64,000 bases of DNA from Chlorops oryzae (lineage: Eukaryota > Arthropoda > Insecta > Diptera > Chloropidae). Numbering within the stretch: the first letter of the stretch is position 1; every line of letters starts with the position of its first letter. The translations under genes were made by a program, and so were the position numbers. The stretch is from positions 97,080,848 to 97,144,847 of the forward strand of contig CM035807.1 in the NCBI GenBank assembly GCA_020466095.1, written 5' to 3'. The notes under the pieces were generated by a model. That model was given only the letters and a program-made list of their open reading frames with translations. It was not told the DNA's origin and searched no databases. This document shows, piece by piece, positions 1 through 13,800 of this stretch.

Positions 1-681
1 CTCCTTTTTACTACGACGCGTCGTACTTCGAATCGCACGTGGCGCTGCCTACGCAAGGCACGCCACAAACAGCACCAACAACGACTGCAACAACAACAAC
101 AACAAAAAAGAAACCAACACAAGCCGAAGGAGAAAAGCATCATCGTTGAAAACTAGCGACAACAATTCACCATTCACGCCTTAAAAGCGTCACATCAATC
201 CTCAACGGGCGTGCGAAATAAGACTCATCGTCTTAACATTTGATTGTCTCACACCAGAAAAATATTTTAAAATAGCTCATTTCATTTCCATTTTGAGTAA
301 AAATAACAAAAAATATTTATATATATATAGAAAACAAACAAACGAAAGGAGGAGAGGAAGAAAACCTATATTTTTGACAAATTTCTTCATTCATCATTCC
401 AACCGGACGTGCTTTTAGTTTTGATAACGTTATAAGCTCCTAACCGAACCTGTTGTTGTACAGTACAGCATTCAATTTCCATTCATCGTTCCGAGGCCGA
501 CGATCGCTCACCAATCGGGGAACGTCACGAACACGTCAGCGACCCAATTCGGGTTAATCATTTCAATTCAAATCTTAAAATATTCAATACTGTTTTTTTT
601 TTTTTTTTTTTTTTGCGAAAAAGTTAAGTACTTTTTTTTTAACATCAAAGCGTAACAACAAGAACAACAACAAGTAACAAG
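1..681 (+). promoter_or_regulatory. Presumed promoter / 5' leader of the two-helix membrane protein gene
   Basis: The first 200 bases are GC-richer than the surroundings and contain CAA/ACA-rich runs typical of fly 5' leaders. A TATA-like run lies at about 315-330 and a long poly-T tract at about 591-615. No ORF with coding character precedes the ATG at 682. The ATG context (AACAAG before ATG) is acceptable for a fly start. The exact transcription start cannot be placed, and the region may be cut by the window edge. Confidence 0.4.
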
Positions 682-3600
682 ATGCAGGCGGCATTGATGC
701 TAAGATCGAAATCTCGGGTGGCGAGAAGAAGAAAGCTACGAAAATTAGGTGGAAGACTTGAGTTGCCTAGTAATGTAGCAACCAAAGAAATAGCTCCATT
801 TCCTCGTTATCCACCTGAGTCATGGGTAATACATGTATTTATTTATTGGTTTTGATTTTGTTTTTCTTTTTTCTTTTTGAAAAGCCAATTCAAAATTTTT
901 TAAAATAAGAAGAGAATAAAAAATAAGAAAAGGATAAGAAAATATTAGCGAGAAAGCCTTTCAGTTGAGACCAAAAAAAAAATTTTTTTTTTTTCTTTTC
1001 TATAATCGAAAGATATTTTCGGAAGAATAATAAATAAGACCTTTATTTCTTTATTCCATAGTACTCTTAACCTATCCCATAGTCCAATTCTCTCTCGCTC
1101 TCTCTATCTCTCGCTCTCTTTCTCTCTCTCTGTCTCCTTCTTCCGCTATCTTTCACTATTTTAGTGCTTTAAAACTATGCTAAGACCACTGTCTTCTCAA
1201 ATGTTTAAGTTCCCTGCGCTTATCTCTTCACTAACCTAACGCCTCTTTAGTTTTACCTCGAATGACACACAAAATCGTTGCATAGTTGCAGGAGTAAAGA
1301 ATGCCATTATCGCCAGCGCAGAGACTGCGGTAGAATTCTTATGCGATTTAGAACGAAAATAATTTTTTTTTTTTTAGCGCTTAAAATTTAGACTTTTTTT
1401 ATTCATTAATAGCAAGTTAGCGAGACTCGTTGGAGTTATTCTTTTAAATGTATAGAGATTTTGATGAAAATTCCTATAGTTCGCTTTTCAATTTTCAAAT
1501 AAATCTTTGCAATTTTTCTCTCTCAGCTTACTGCACTTCTGTAGACATACATATGAACCTTTCGAAATATAACCAGCAAAGCTCATGAATAAGTATTTAT
1601 CATCACTTTTCTCTTGCGCCTTTTGATACTTTGATCTTGTGAAAAATTTTTCGTGGAAAAGTGAAGAGAAAAAGCTTTCAAGTAGATCTAGATTAAACTA
1701 ACCGGTTCTCTTTAAGCGAGAAGCTTTCTTCAAATGCTTCTCTATCACTTACACTCTCACTGGTAATTTAGAACTGGAGAGCATTACAATCCTGCACAAG
1801 AGTAGTACCTACCCCTCTAGTTATTTACATAAATCACTGACCCTCAATAAATAAACGTAGATTATATTCACAAATATCGTCTCTAGTTTCTTCCTTTATA
1901 AATATATATATTTTTTTAAATCTTTTCTAACACATTCAATTACATATGCTTGAACATCTAATGTGAATCGTGGATCTACAGAAAATCTAAGAAAGAATAG
2001 CCAATAAGGCTTTCTTACATAGGTTTCGAAATCATATCGGGATCGATTTCAATCATTTTTCACTAGATCCGCCATTTTAACATGTTAATAATGAGGTAAA
2101 TTATCGGAGGATGTGTGGAATTCAGGATAAAAATATTCGGATTTTTTTTTTTAGTTTTAAGCTATAATTTTGAAAATTTAAATAGGTGCGATAAGGTTTT
2201 GGGGCCACACTCTATTGGGTGAATAATTTTTGCTTTCAATGTAACTTTTAAAATGCAACCACAAAACTTTTACAATAACAACGATCACTAGCGAGATTCT
2301 ACAGCTCTAATCCTCATTTAAAAATTCATTTTACTGTTTGTTTTCTATAATTAATAGGCTTAGAAAATTTATGTCCACCAAACCATCGGAGTAAATAATT
2401 TACTTAAATACTTTCTTTCATCATCAATTCTAAAGCACAGGGTATTTTTTTTTTTTAATAAAGACGGTTTGACAGGCAATCTTATTAATTCATTAATTTT
2501 TGGCAATCTGCCATATTAAACTTAGGAACAATTTTGTTGCCTGTCTAATAATGATAGATTAAAAAACTGGATATAGAGATAAAAAATGTAGAGAATTATC
2601 AATAATAGTGCCCCCCTATAGAAAAACACTGAATTTGCATTGTTCCTATAGAAAAACAGTTTCAGACATAGAACATATTTAATTTAAGCACCTAAAAGTA
2701 TGCATGAGTATTAAAAATCCAATTAATATCATTTTAAGCCTGCATAAACGGAGCTTAATTAAGGCTTTTTAGATATCCGCATATCTTTCAAAACTCCTTT
2801 CTCAAGATGTGATGAAACGGGCAAACCTACTATCGGAATATTAAAAAGCATAGTTTTAGGTGCTCAATTAAAATATTTACTTGTTGCCCTAGTGATAATA
2901 TTCTTCACCATATTATTTTTAAAATTTAATCGGCTTCACTTGGCAACTAACTAGACTGTCTCTGTCCATACATTCATGTTAGGACAGTGTTGGGATATCA
3001 TGGGAATTTTTACCTTTTGTGGGAATTTTAAACAAAAATTAAGGCAAATGAGAATTGTGGATTCTTAATTTTTCGTGATGTAGAATATGAGAATTTAGAT
3101 TTTTTTGCCCATTAAGCACGTTGTGAGAATCGTGAACACTGTTGAAGAAATATCAATAGACCAGTATATCCTTGAAATCAGTTTTTCAGTTAAAATTCCA
3201 CTCATATACAAAACTCATTTAAGGTTTTTATAGTTGTTAGTAGCGCTCGGAAACAAATGTATAAAAATTTATTTAAAATAATGAAAAACAAAAATGCTGG
3301 TAAAGCTGAAAAATTTCCTTCAGCTCTTTGTTTTATGCTTTAAATTTCATTAATAATGTTGTATTTTGAGCGAGTTTCTTCGTATTCATTGAAATTAAAA
3401 CTTCAATATAAGAAAATATTAATAAAATAATTAGAAAATATAATTTGGAACAAATTTTTGTTCATTTGTTATGCTTACCGCTAACTTTCAAACAGTGCCC
3501 CCACATTTTAGGCATCAAATATAATTTTCATATGCAGGAATTTTTCTTCCTTAGTCATTTTTAAGAAATAGAAAAGGCGATCCTGCCAGTTTAAGAAATA

Positions 3601-4861
3601 GGTAAAAGTAAAAATTGCACTAACGGAACGATTTGTAGTACAAACAGTGCACATCGTACGATAGATTGTATAGTTAATGGGCAGCTTTAAAGATTTATTT
3701 TTGTAGGTGAATTAGATTGGACATTTTAACAGTTTTTTTTCATAGACCTTAACGCAATTTTTCTTCATTTATGGAGCATTTTTTTCCGAGCCCCAGTTAA
3801 AAGTTAAAAACGAGGAAAGTTCGAATCCAACTAAATTCAGTAAATTGTAGGATGACAATGGCACAGTTTTTGATGCTTTTAAGAGAGGAATGCATATACC
3901 CGAGGAAAACTTTACATTGAACTAGTGAGAATTTTTTGTGGGAATTTTATTGAAAATAAAAAAAAAAAAAGGATCGTTTTGCGGCTTTCGCTAGGAAATT
4001 TATTCAAGAAAATATTCCAATGTTTTTATAATAGGATATTTTTTAAATTTTATACTAAAAAATTCTCAGAATCAATACCATTATGCCCACTGCAATTCAG
4101 GCTGTATTGTTTTATTTATATTTTCAAACAAATATTTCACAAAACTTCTCGATTATTTCGAAAAAAAATCTATATAAGAAATTATCCTTTATTCCACAAA
4201 CATTCCGGTAAAAAGTTTTTTTTTTTTTTTGTCTTGATCATCATTCATAGTAAAATTCGCACAAAATATTTTTTTGAAACTCACACCTGATAATCTTTTA
4301 AATTATCCCCAAACCAACGTGGCAATCGAAACACCTTCGTCCACAATGCACAACACATTGCGACACCACGGCTGCAAAATCATATTGCGTTGCCACCGCG
4401 CAAACGAATTGCGAATAGTAAGTTCCGATGCTCCCCCGTTGCTCTTCATTTACCATTTAAGATTCGTTGCAAACATACAACATACAACATCATTCCATGT
4501 ATCTATGTCCCAAAACTGTGTGTGTGCCTTGCTGTCTTTCGAGTACGATAAAAATGCTTGTAAATCTACTGTTCTTTGCATTTGCTGTCTTTATCTTCCA
4601 GTTTCTCATTTCTATTCTGACATCGCACTGTGTAATTATTCCATCCATAAACACAACACACATCAAGTTTTTTCCCGTCTTGCATTACGATCACAGCTTG
4701 CACCAGTGAAATTGTGCAAAAAATTTATTGAAGGATTCCATATCATTTACTTTTGAATTAAGGATGCTTGAAGTGGTCTCTCATTTCACAAATATTTATG
4801 TAATAATGATTTTTAGAAAAATTCTGCAAAATGAAAGTTCTCATTGTGTTCTTGGTGTGGT

Positions 4862-4892
<31 letters not shown>

Positions 4893-7800
4893 GAGATAAA
4901 AAATCAAAGTTCCATCCTTTCAATGAAGTCAAAACCAGTGCAAAGGATTCGAATTGCTTTGCATTTGTTTTGGTTTTACCAAGAACTCAATTTGATTTTT
5001 CCGTTTTGGCCTGACTTAAGGAAAGAAAGAAAAATAAAAACACGAAATGGCAAATCTGCAGACTGGAAATTTACAAGCATTTTTACGTACTCTTCTAACC
5101 AAGGAAATTGTTAAATATTAAACCTCCAATGGGCAGCAACTGATTGCACCATTTTTTTTTTTTTATAATTTCATAAAATTTCATTCATTTTGTTTGTCCT
5201 TAGTTCAAATGTTCTTCGCCAATTGGAATGTTGTACATACATCTAACCATAGAAAACCCAAAAAAAAAAATATTTTAAAAATCACAAAATAGAAGCTCCA
5301 AAACCATATATACTGCTTAACAGACCCTCCCACCCTCCAAGGAAGCTTCAACTTTTGAGTTCAATATCTCAATGCGAAGGATTTTAAGGGAGTTTGCTAT
5401 TTTTTTTTTTTTTAAGTTCACAAACAGCGAATGCTTAAAATGATTTCAAGTTTTCCCAAGAATTCAGTAAAGCTTGCTTGCCTCTCATTCCCGTTTTCGA
5501 TCTAGGAGCTCAACTTGATTCAATATGCGAAATGCTCTCCACAAAAACACCAAATAAGAAAGAAGAAAACAAAAAAACAAAAAATTCCAAAAATATATTA
5601 CGAAACAAGCAACAAGCAAAAAGCTTTCAAAATTATCAACGTTAATTTTCACAAAAATCAAATGAAAATTTCGAACCTTCGAGCTCGTTTGGAAGACCGT
5701 TATTTATCCACTTTCGAGTGCCGAAAAGAAAGTCCAAACCAGCTCCTGAATTTCGTTTCATTTTTGTGGAACATTTACACGTTGAAGCAAGCGTTTAAAA
5801 CTAAAAAAAAAAATACGAGATACGACAAACACACTAACACACTTAGCACAGGACGTCACTAATATTCCTTTGAACACAATAAACAGTTCTTTTCTTTTCT
5901 TGAATAAGGATTCTTGTTCAATACTTATCGCTAGCAAGAAAGCAATGTAAGTCAGGTTTCATTGTTCATGCGATAATTCATGCTTTTTCAGCGAATGGGT
6001 AAGTTCTATAATTATATCAATTTGTTGGAAAAAAAAAACAAAGAAAAAACTAAATAAATAGAGAACCTAGAATCCAAAGAAAAAATTAACCCATTTTAGT
6101 TAAAGCATTATTTTTAAGAAATCATGAATATCGCAAAACATCCATCACTCGACTTTTAGGCTTAATATGACCTCTCAAAATTCAAAGCCCTTTAGTTATG
6201 AGACAACAGAGCTCCAGTTAAACAGGATCTCTATGGACTTGCTTCTTTTTTTTTTTTTAACAGCTAATTGAGTTCTGTGTACACTGATAAGAGAATAGAT
6301 ACACTGTGATGTGAACTTGTGATCAGCCCTATAAAATTAGCCATCGATTTATGGATCGATTCCTGAACAATTTCCAACTTGTTTAAAAAATTTATCACTT
6401 GAAAGGGCTCACATTTTTTGAGGCAATTTCAATTCATCAATGAGAGCAGGTTATTCTTCTGTGTCCCACATCCATTTTTAATATTTTTTTTTAGAAAAAG
6501 TTTACAGAAAGCTTTTCCTTTTATATAACTTCAAAAACTAATATTTTCTCTTTCGAACATTTCAAGTGATTTTCATTTAAAAAGATTTTCCGTCGAAACG
6601 GTTAAATTTGCCGCACAGGCTGGCCCTGTTGAAGATTTCACAAAAGCTATGAAAAAAATAATTCCAAACTGGTGGAGTCCTTGCACTCATCAAACCGATT
6701 CATTTCAAGGAATTTAAATCTTAACAATCCAATTTTTCACTTGCAATCATTACACATTTACTGGTACATTTATTTGAGGAATACATACTGTCTTTTAACA
6801 TTACTTCAATTATTGTGAGAAACAAAACTCTTCCATACCCAAACCACATCCCCACTCCAAAAACAAACAGTGATTTAAGTTTGCATTAGATTTGAGCGTG
6901 TGTAAAAATTGCATTTCATCTACATATGGTTGAGCAATTCCTGCACCGTTTTCTAGGGTTTTCCATTCGAATTTGAGGCCATTCAAAAGACAAACTCCTT
7001 CAAATTATTAAACATAATTAACAAAAATACACAAAAAATTTTTTTTTTCTTCTAATCAAAATTTTTGCTTCAATTTTCTTTTCTCTTTTTAAAGAAATTT
7101 TTTCAATGCAAGTTTTTTGCAGACTTTTTTCTACTGCCGCTGCTGCTCCTGCTTGATTATCTTTTACGATAAATTTTACCGTTTATCTCAAAAACAAAAT
7201 GTTTCAAATTTTCAATTTGTCTTGAGCACGTCACCGACTTCCACCATATCTCGGCTTCGACACACATTCTTCAGCGTTGGAATTGAACAATCAAAAATTT
7301 TAAAAAGAAAAATTGAAAAAAAAAGCAACGAAAATCAGCTCACCTCATCCATCAATCATGACAAAAGAAAGAAAACAGAAAAAAAAAAGAAAAAACCCAG
7401 AGACAAATCGAAAGACGCGAACAACAAATTCATTTCCTTGTGCTAATTATGCAAAAATTAAATCCGCCATCAACAATGATCGTCCGTGTCAGAAATTTGT
7501 TAGGAGGTCGAGGTAGAGTTGTCAAAATTTTTCATTTTCCAAAAATTATCAAAATTAAAACCAAAAATTATTCAATTTGCTGTCGGAGAATTGTGCTTTC
7601 ACATTCTTTAACACGCGCTCTCTTTCTCTATCTAATTGTCTATGTGTATGAATTAATTTACATATGTGTGTGCTCTATCCATGTGTGTATGTGCGCCGAG
7701 TGTAGCCAACTGGTCCCGTTAATTGATCTGTGTGTGTCAAAATATCATAAAATCATTAATCCAGCACAATTTCTGTATCAATTCAAATCACTTTCTCTGT

Positions 7801-10800
7801 AAGAAATCTTAAAATAATTAAATAAATAAGGAATGTTCTTTTTTTTTTTTTTAACAAAGCATGATAAACTTTTCTTGCTTAAACCTAACGATGCATGATT
7901 TGTTGTGTGCTTTATTTGTACGATTTCAGTAACTTTGATAATTTTTTGAATATTTTTTTCATTTTTAGGTATACATATAAATTTAATCAACAGGTCATAT
8001 TGTGGCGGCTCACTCGAAATTGCTTATAAAATAATTTTTTCATTCATATTCCATAAGTATATAAAACGTTTTTGGAGCCTTCATTTCTCGTTTTAGAAAT
8101 CTGTATGCCTTCAGAAAAAAATGTCGGTTTTTTTGAATTTTGTCACCAAACCTAGAGGAGTAAAAAAGGCTTCAGAATATGGAAATTGAGCATTTGATTT
8201 TAATCTAAACTTTGAAACTCTGCACACTGTAGCGTGAAAAACGCGATACCATCAAGTCCAGGTGAAACCTAAATTGCTTTAGACTTTTAAAGAAATTTTT
8301 ATTTTACCTTGACAGAACTGATTACTTAAGTTGTCCCATAGAAAATTTTGCAATCAGATGCTTTCTTGAAAATACAAAAAAAAAAAAAAAAAATAAAAAA
8401 AATACGAAAATGTTCGCCATTGCGCCTAGAAGTGTTAAGACATCAAACTCCTACTTCTATGAACGAAGATAATTTCGCTTGCAAAGCATTTTCGGCCAAA
8501 CTTTTTGGCTAACAAGGCACTATGTCACTTCGTTTGAAACAACTTTTTGCCATACGTCGCACCATTGGGCTTTATTTGGCAGCAGCGCACAATAGCAACA
8601 GTGGCAGCTGTGTCAGCAATTACCAAAACTGGATTTAATTTGAAAATTCAAACTGAGTCGTGTGTCCAACAAGAGCAAAATAAAACACTTGTACTAATGT
8701 GCCTTTTTTTCCTTTATTCATTGAATTCAACGGTTTTCCAAAGAATGAATTTTTAAAAAATAATAAATTTTCTAAAAATCTAACGATCTTTGTAGCTTTA
8801 TATAGGTGACAAATTTCAAAATATTTTTCAAATAATAAAAATCAAATCGAATACGTAAACCATACATAAACCAAATTAGTGCGCCTACGTCGACTTCGGG
8901 AACACACTGCGTATGAGTAATATTTTTCAGTACTAAACAAAAAAGCACTCATACACAGACTCACACGAGTGTACCATTGAGCAACACTGAAAATGAAAAT
9001 TGCTTCATGAATTTTTTTAAACCAATTATAATCTTTGAACGAGAGAAAAATGACAAACTTTTTTTTGCCAAATATTCGAGCATAAAAGGATTTTGCAGAA
9101 AAAAGGAGAAAAGTTTCGTAAATCGTTTCCAAGTGCAATTTTCGTTCAATAGTGATTTATTGCACGACGACATTTAAAATTAAGCCTCTTGTTTTAAATC
9201 CAATTACACACCTCGAATAGTTAAACCGCAAAAAATCGTTTTAAATGAAAAGCGAACTATACAAAAGCGTCACTTCAAACTTCATTCGAGTGTGGAAAAG
9301 GGGAGAAAAATTTTTTGTTTATTTTCGTTTTGGCGAAAGACTTTTGAATGGTATTTTGGACGTATGCAGGGGGTGCTCTTGGAAGTTCAAACCGCCTTTG
9401 AAATGGGAGTAATCATCAAAGAGAGGAAATGAAAGGAACTTAAAAATTTGCAGCGCCCATAATATATTGAGCAAATGTATCCTTCCTCAATTAACATCAC
9501 GTGGGAACATAGAAAGAGCCGAATTTTAAAGCATTTCTTACTCAATTTTCAGTATTCTATCCACACTTTGCAATCATAGCATATACAGTTTAGCATGACG
9601 CCTATAATTCTCATTTGGTTTGTAAAATAGGACACATACGACTCGGAGAATTTCTGAAGAATTTTCACGACGTGATGGTGCAAGATTTTTAAGTGTGTCT
9701 TATTTTTTTATCGTTGCAACAGGAAAGATATCGATAGTTTCAATAGGTCGATAACCGATCGTTTCTATATTCGATAATTTTGGTAATCGATAATTTTATT
9801 TATCGATAATTTTATTAACGAAAATTTGATTATCGGAAATTTTAATTATCGATAATTTTATTTATCGAAATTTTTAATTATCGCTGTTTGAGTTGTGGTT
9901 TTTTTTTTTTTCTCTTGTGACAGGTTCTCGAGCTTGGAATTTTATCTACATAATAGAAGAATAATTCCACTTTTTTATGGGCATCTTTCTCAGTGTATTT
10001 TCATATGCAAATTTCACTACCGGCCTCATAAGTAAGTCCCGAGTCGGAAACAGAATTAAATTTTCTTAAATTTGTTCTTTAAATCTTATAAAAAAAAACC
10101 TCTGCTTCAATTTAAATTTCCGTTATTCGTCATTTGTGCAAGCGCCTCTATATGAAGGCTAACTAAAATTTTATTGATTTCACTTTTTAGTCAAAACCTT
10201 TTTTCAACGTATTCATCGAACAGCCTCCAAAAGGTGATACATATGTTGAAGGAAAAAAAAAAATCTTTCCTAAATCCTTGAGCTCCGAAATATGTATGTC
10301 CTGTCATTCGCGGCGCTGCGAACTTCCTTCGATGCCTTGCGATGTCTTGAAGAACGTAAATTATCACTTTGAATGTGTTGTATCGAGGTGTGCGACAAAG
10401 CTTTTGTACGCCCCCTTCACAAAAGGGTTAACCGCATTGCACTCATTCAGGTTACCACATCATTGTACCTATTCATTAGCTCACTTTTGTCTCCTCAAGT
10501 GTTTTGCACTTGATTTTCCTACGCTCAACTTAACTCAAGTTGCTGCTACGTCGCATAATAATAATGAATATTCAAGCAACGCCTTGACTTGGCCTTCATT
10601 GGCCCTTGATATTCAACATCGCAGCCAGCGAGTGAGTGAGTGAGTGCCTGCATGGTGCTGTGATTCTTTTGTTGACTCTGTGCTTAACCCCAATGACGAT
10701 GTGTTTACACGAAAGCAAAGCCCAAATAAACTTATTTCACATGAAAACGTCGCTATCGGTGGGGAAAAAATCTGCATGAAAAGACAGTTGCACTTTTTCT

Positions 10801-13800
10801 TAAGCCATTTGTCACATTCAAATTCAAAGTTCACTAAGGACTGAGATCTTTTTTTTTTTTTTTTGGATAGATAACATTTTCTTTTACCTCGTTACACTGA
10901 AAATTGTGAAACGTAAGATAAATTAGAATGATTTTTGTAAGCATAAATGTCTAGTTTGAAGTTTTTGAAGGCCTTAAAGACAAGGCATTGATGATTGTTT
11001 GAAGATATAACAATAGAAGGTGATACTTTTTATCATAAAAATTATTTTAATTTATTGATTTTGAATTAAATATATATATATATAAATAATATACCTATCA
11101 TTCATGAGGAACAACTAGCAGTGGGTCATCGGCCATCCAAGTAAATATATTTGGCTTCAATATAAGGCATTTCCACAATCTCTTTCACACTGAGGAAAAT
11201 CACTTTAGCATAATGGCCCAGGATTTCATGATATCCGGAAAGAAGCAGTTCCCTGGAGCAATGAAAATTAAAAATATAAGCCATTAAGTATGCTACGTAT
11301 TTTTATGGTTTATTTAATAATTTTATGCGACATCCCCCTTTTCAAAACTTGTGATCAAAAGTGGCTCTTTTTCGAGTCCTCTTTCTGATTGAAATAATCA
11401 AAAATTCGCTCGTTTACTGGTGAGAAAGTTTCCTTTTGTCGGGAGAAAATAGAAACCTAGCCGCAACTCTTCTTAGCGAGTCATATTTGATAGGATTTGG
11501 AGTCATTTTCAAGTCATAGTTGTGATCATTTTCGAGTTATATGTTAGATTTGGGACAGCCTTAGAACGACAAGAATAACAGGGTTACATATAAGAACTTC
11601 TCAGTCTTTGAATATTTATGATAGCTTTTTCCATTTTCATATGAAGCTTAGAAGCTATGAAGCCTCCAGACTTTGAACGTTTTTTCAAAAAAGTGCAAAT
11701 TAAGACGCCTAAACGAGCAATAAACTAAGAAAATCTTGTAGTTTTTGTACGTACATGAAAAAAAAAACCTCTCACAATCTTAAAATCCGCGTAGGCCAAT
11801 TTCTAAACCTTTTTCAAAAAAACTGAAAATATTCGCAAACAAAACTCTTACCCATAAGTTTTCGCAAAAAAAATCATGTACTCTCATATCCAAATAATGA
11901 ATTGATTTCAAAAAAGGATCTTTCCGACTCAGGAAGGCAATCGGCCCACTGATAATTAAAAACTTAAGACATCCGTCGATAAGTTAGGTTATTTTCATAA
12001 GAAGTGTTGTGGCATGAAAGCATTTCGAAAGCAGTTTAGGAAAATGCTTCAAATTTGAGAAAATTCAGAAGCTCAAATGCAAAAACTAATCTTCGCTAAA
12101 GCAATAACATTTCTTGAATACCATCGAATTAGAATAATCGCGTTTGTCGCTATCAGAATTAATTTTTCCTTGACCCATTTATGTATATCAGTGTGTGCGG
12201 CTCTTAATCACATTGAATTTCCGTGCAAATCCCACAAATTATTGCGACTATTCGTGTAATTCAGGAAAATATTCATGGAATTGTAACCGAATATCTATGT
12301 ACGTGCAATCATTTTACAATAACCTACTTCGACTGTAAACACATTTAAACGAAATGTTAATATTACTCCATTTGTACATCGTGGATGAAGGCTTAAAGGT
12401 TTTTTTCTGTTTTAGATAATTTAAGTTTACAAAATTAAACTTTTTGTTTGCTGCCACGATTTTGTTAAGAGTTTTGGATTAGGGTGGTATTGGTGACATA
12501 AGGAGTATTTTTGAAAAAATTTTCTCAGCTCTGGTTTTGCTTGTTTAACTTTTATGGAAAAAAATAAATTATCGCTTTAGGAACTTATTATGATTGGTTG
12601 CGTATCAAAGCCAATATCACTATCTATCAAATGAGGCATTTTTCAAGAAAATACAGCTTGTACTTTTGGAGGAATGTGCTTCGCAGTTGTGAAAAATAGG
12701 ACATTTTTTCAAGTTCTCCTCGCTTTTCGGAGTTTATTTGCCCTGCTGTGACATGAAATGTGATGTGATCTGATGACCTTTGCTTCAAAATGCTTGATTT
12801 GTTTATACATATTCATTTTCCTATTGTGAAAAAGAATGTGAGCATTTTTGTTTATATCCGCAGGAATATTTAGAATCGCGCTGATAGTCTTTTCTGAAAC
12901 TTCGCCTGTAAGTATGCTATCTTTTGAGTCTCCACAGATAGCGAGATAGAGCAAAGACGCGAACGTGAAAAAAGCTTGTCAAAAGCTTGTGTATTCGCTA
13001 TGCCAGTTGTTTGAGTCTTAGCTATGCATGTTATCTGAACTAGGTTCATACGTCACGAATTAGTGACAGAGGTCTTTGAGTGGGCGTAGCACAAAAAGTA
13101 GGCGTGGCAGAGTTACGAAGTTGAACTTTTCCGACTTTGGGGCACAACATTAAGCTAAATTCCGAATGTCGGTCCCGTGGGTTCAAAATTGTGTATTTTA
13201 GAAAAACCCGTTTTCTGTTTGAGGGGGTTGGGGTGGTTCGATTTCAAAATTTTTTTGGGAATCTCTTAGATCTAGAGATTAGAAAACGTCCATGCCAAAT
13301 TTCAAAGCCCTAGGGCAACTCCTTCTATGATTTACCAAGAAATGTATGGAGTTCAAGCGCTTGAACTCCATACATTTCTTGGTAAATCATAGAAGGAGTT
13401 GCGCCTAGGGCTTTGAAATTTGGCATGGACGTTTCAATCTCTAGATCTAAGAGATTCCCAAAAAAATTTTGAAATCGAACCACCCCAACCCCCTCAAACA
13501 GAAAACGGGTTTTTCTAAAATACACAATTTTGAACCCACGGGACCGACATTCGGAATTTAGCTTAATGTTGTGCCCCAAAGTCGGAAAAGTTCAACTTCG
13601 TAACTCTGCCACGCCTACTTTTTGTGCTACGCCCACTCAAAGACCTCTGTCACTAATTCGTGACGTATGAACCTAGTTCAGATAACATGCATAGCTAAGA
13701 CTCAAACAACTAGCATAGCGAATACACAAGCTGTTGACAAGCTTTTTCACGTTCGCGTCTTAAGTCTGCTCTTACGTCACGAATATCTGATAAAGGACTT

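Larger units (their letters stand above)
826..12531 (+). other. Intron 1, proximal part: no gene seen
   Basis: About 11.7 kb of AT-rich sequence with many poly-A/T tracts and short chance ORFs without coding character. Items worth marking are a diverged inverted repeat at about 2676-2877 and a CGATA cluster at 9729-9890, each listed separately. A pyrimidine-rich CTCTCT stretch lies at about 1090-1140. I see no tRNA, conserved exon or intact transposon here. Unannotated alternative first exons cannot be excluded. Confidence 0.6.

Noticed and set aside
4274..5114. Overlapping ORFs in the proximal part of intron 1
   Set aside because: AT-rich chance ORFs, one crossing a long poly-T tract; no domain or splice support.
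12709..12954. 81-codon minus-strand ORF in the left outer repeat
   Set aside because: The inverted partner copy at the right end breaks the frame and there is no recognisable family.
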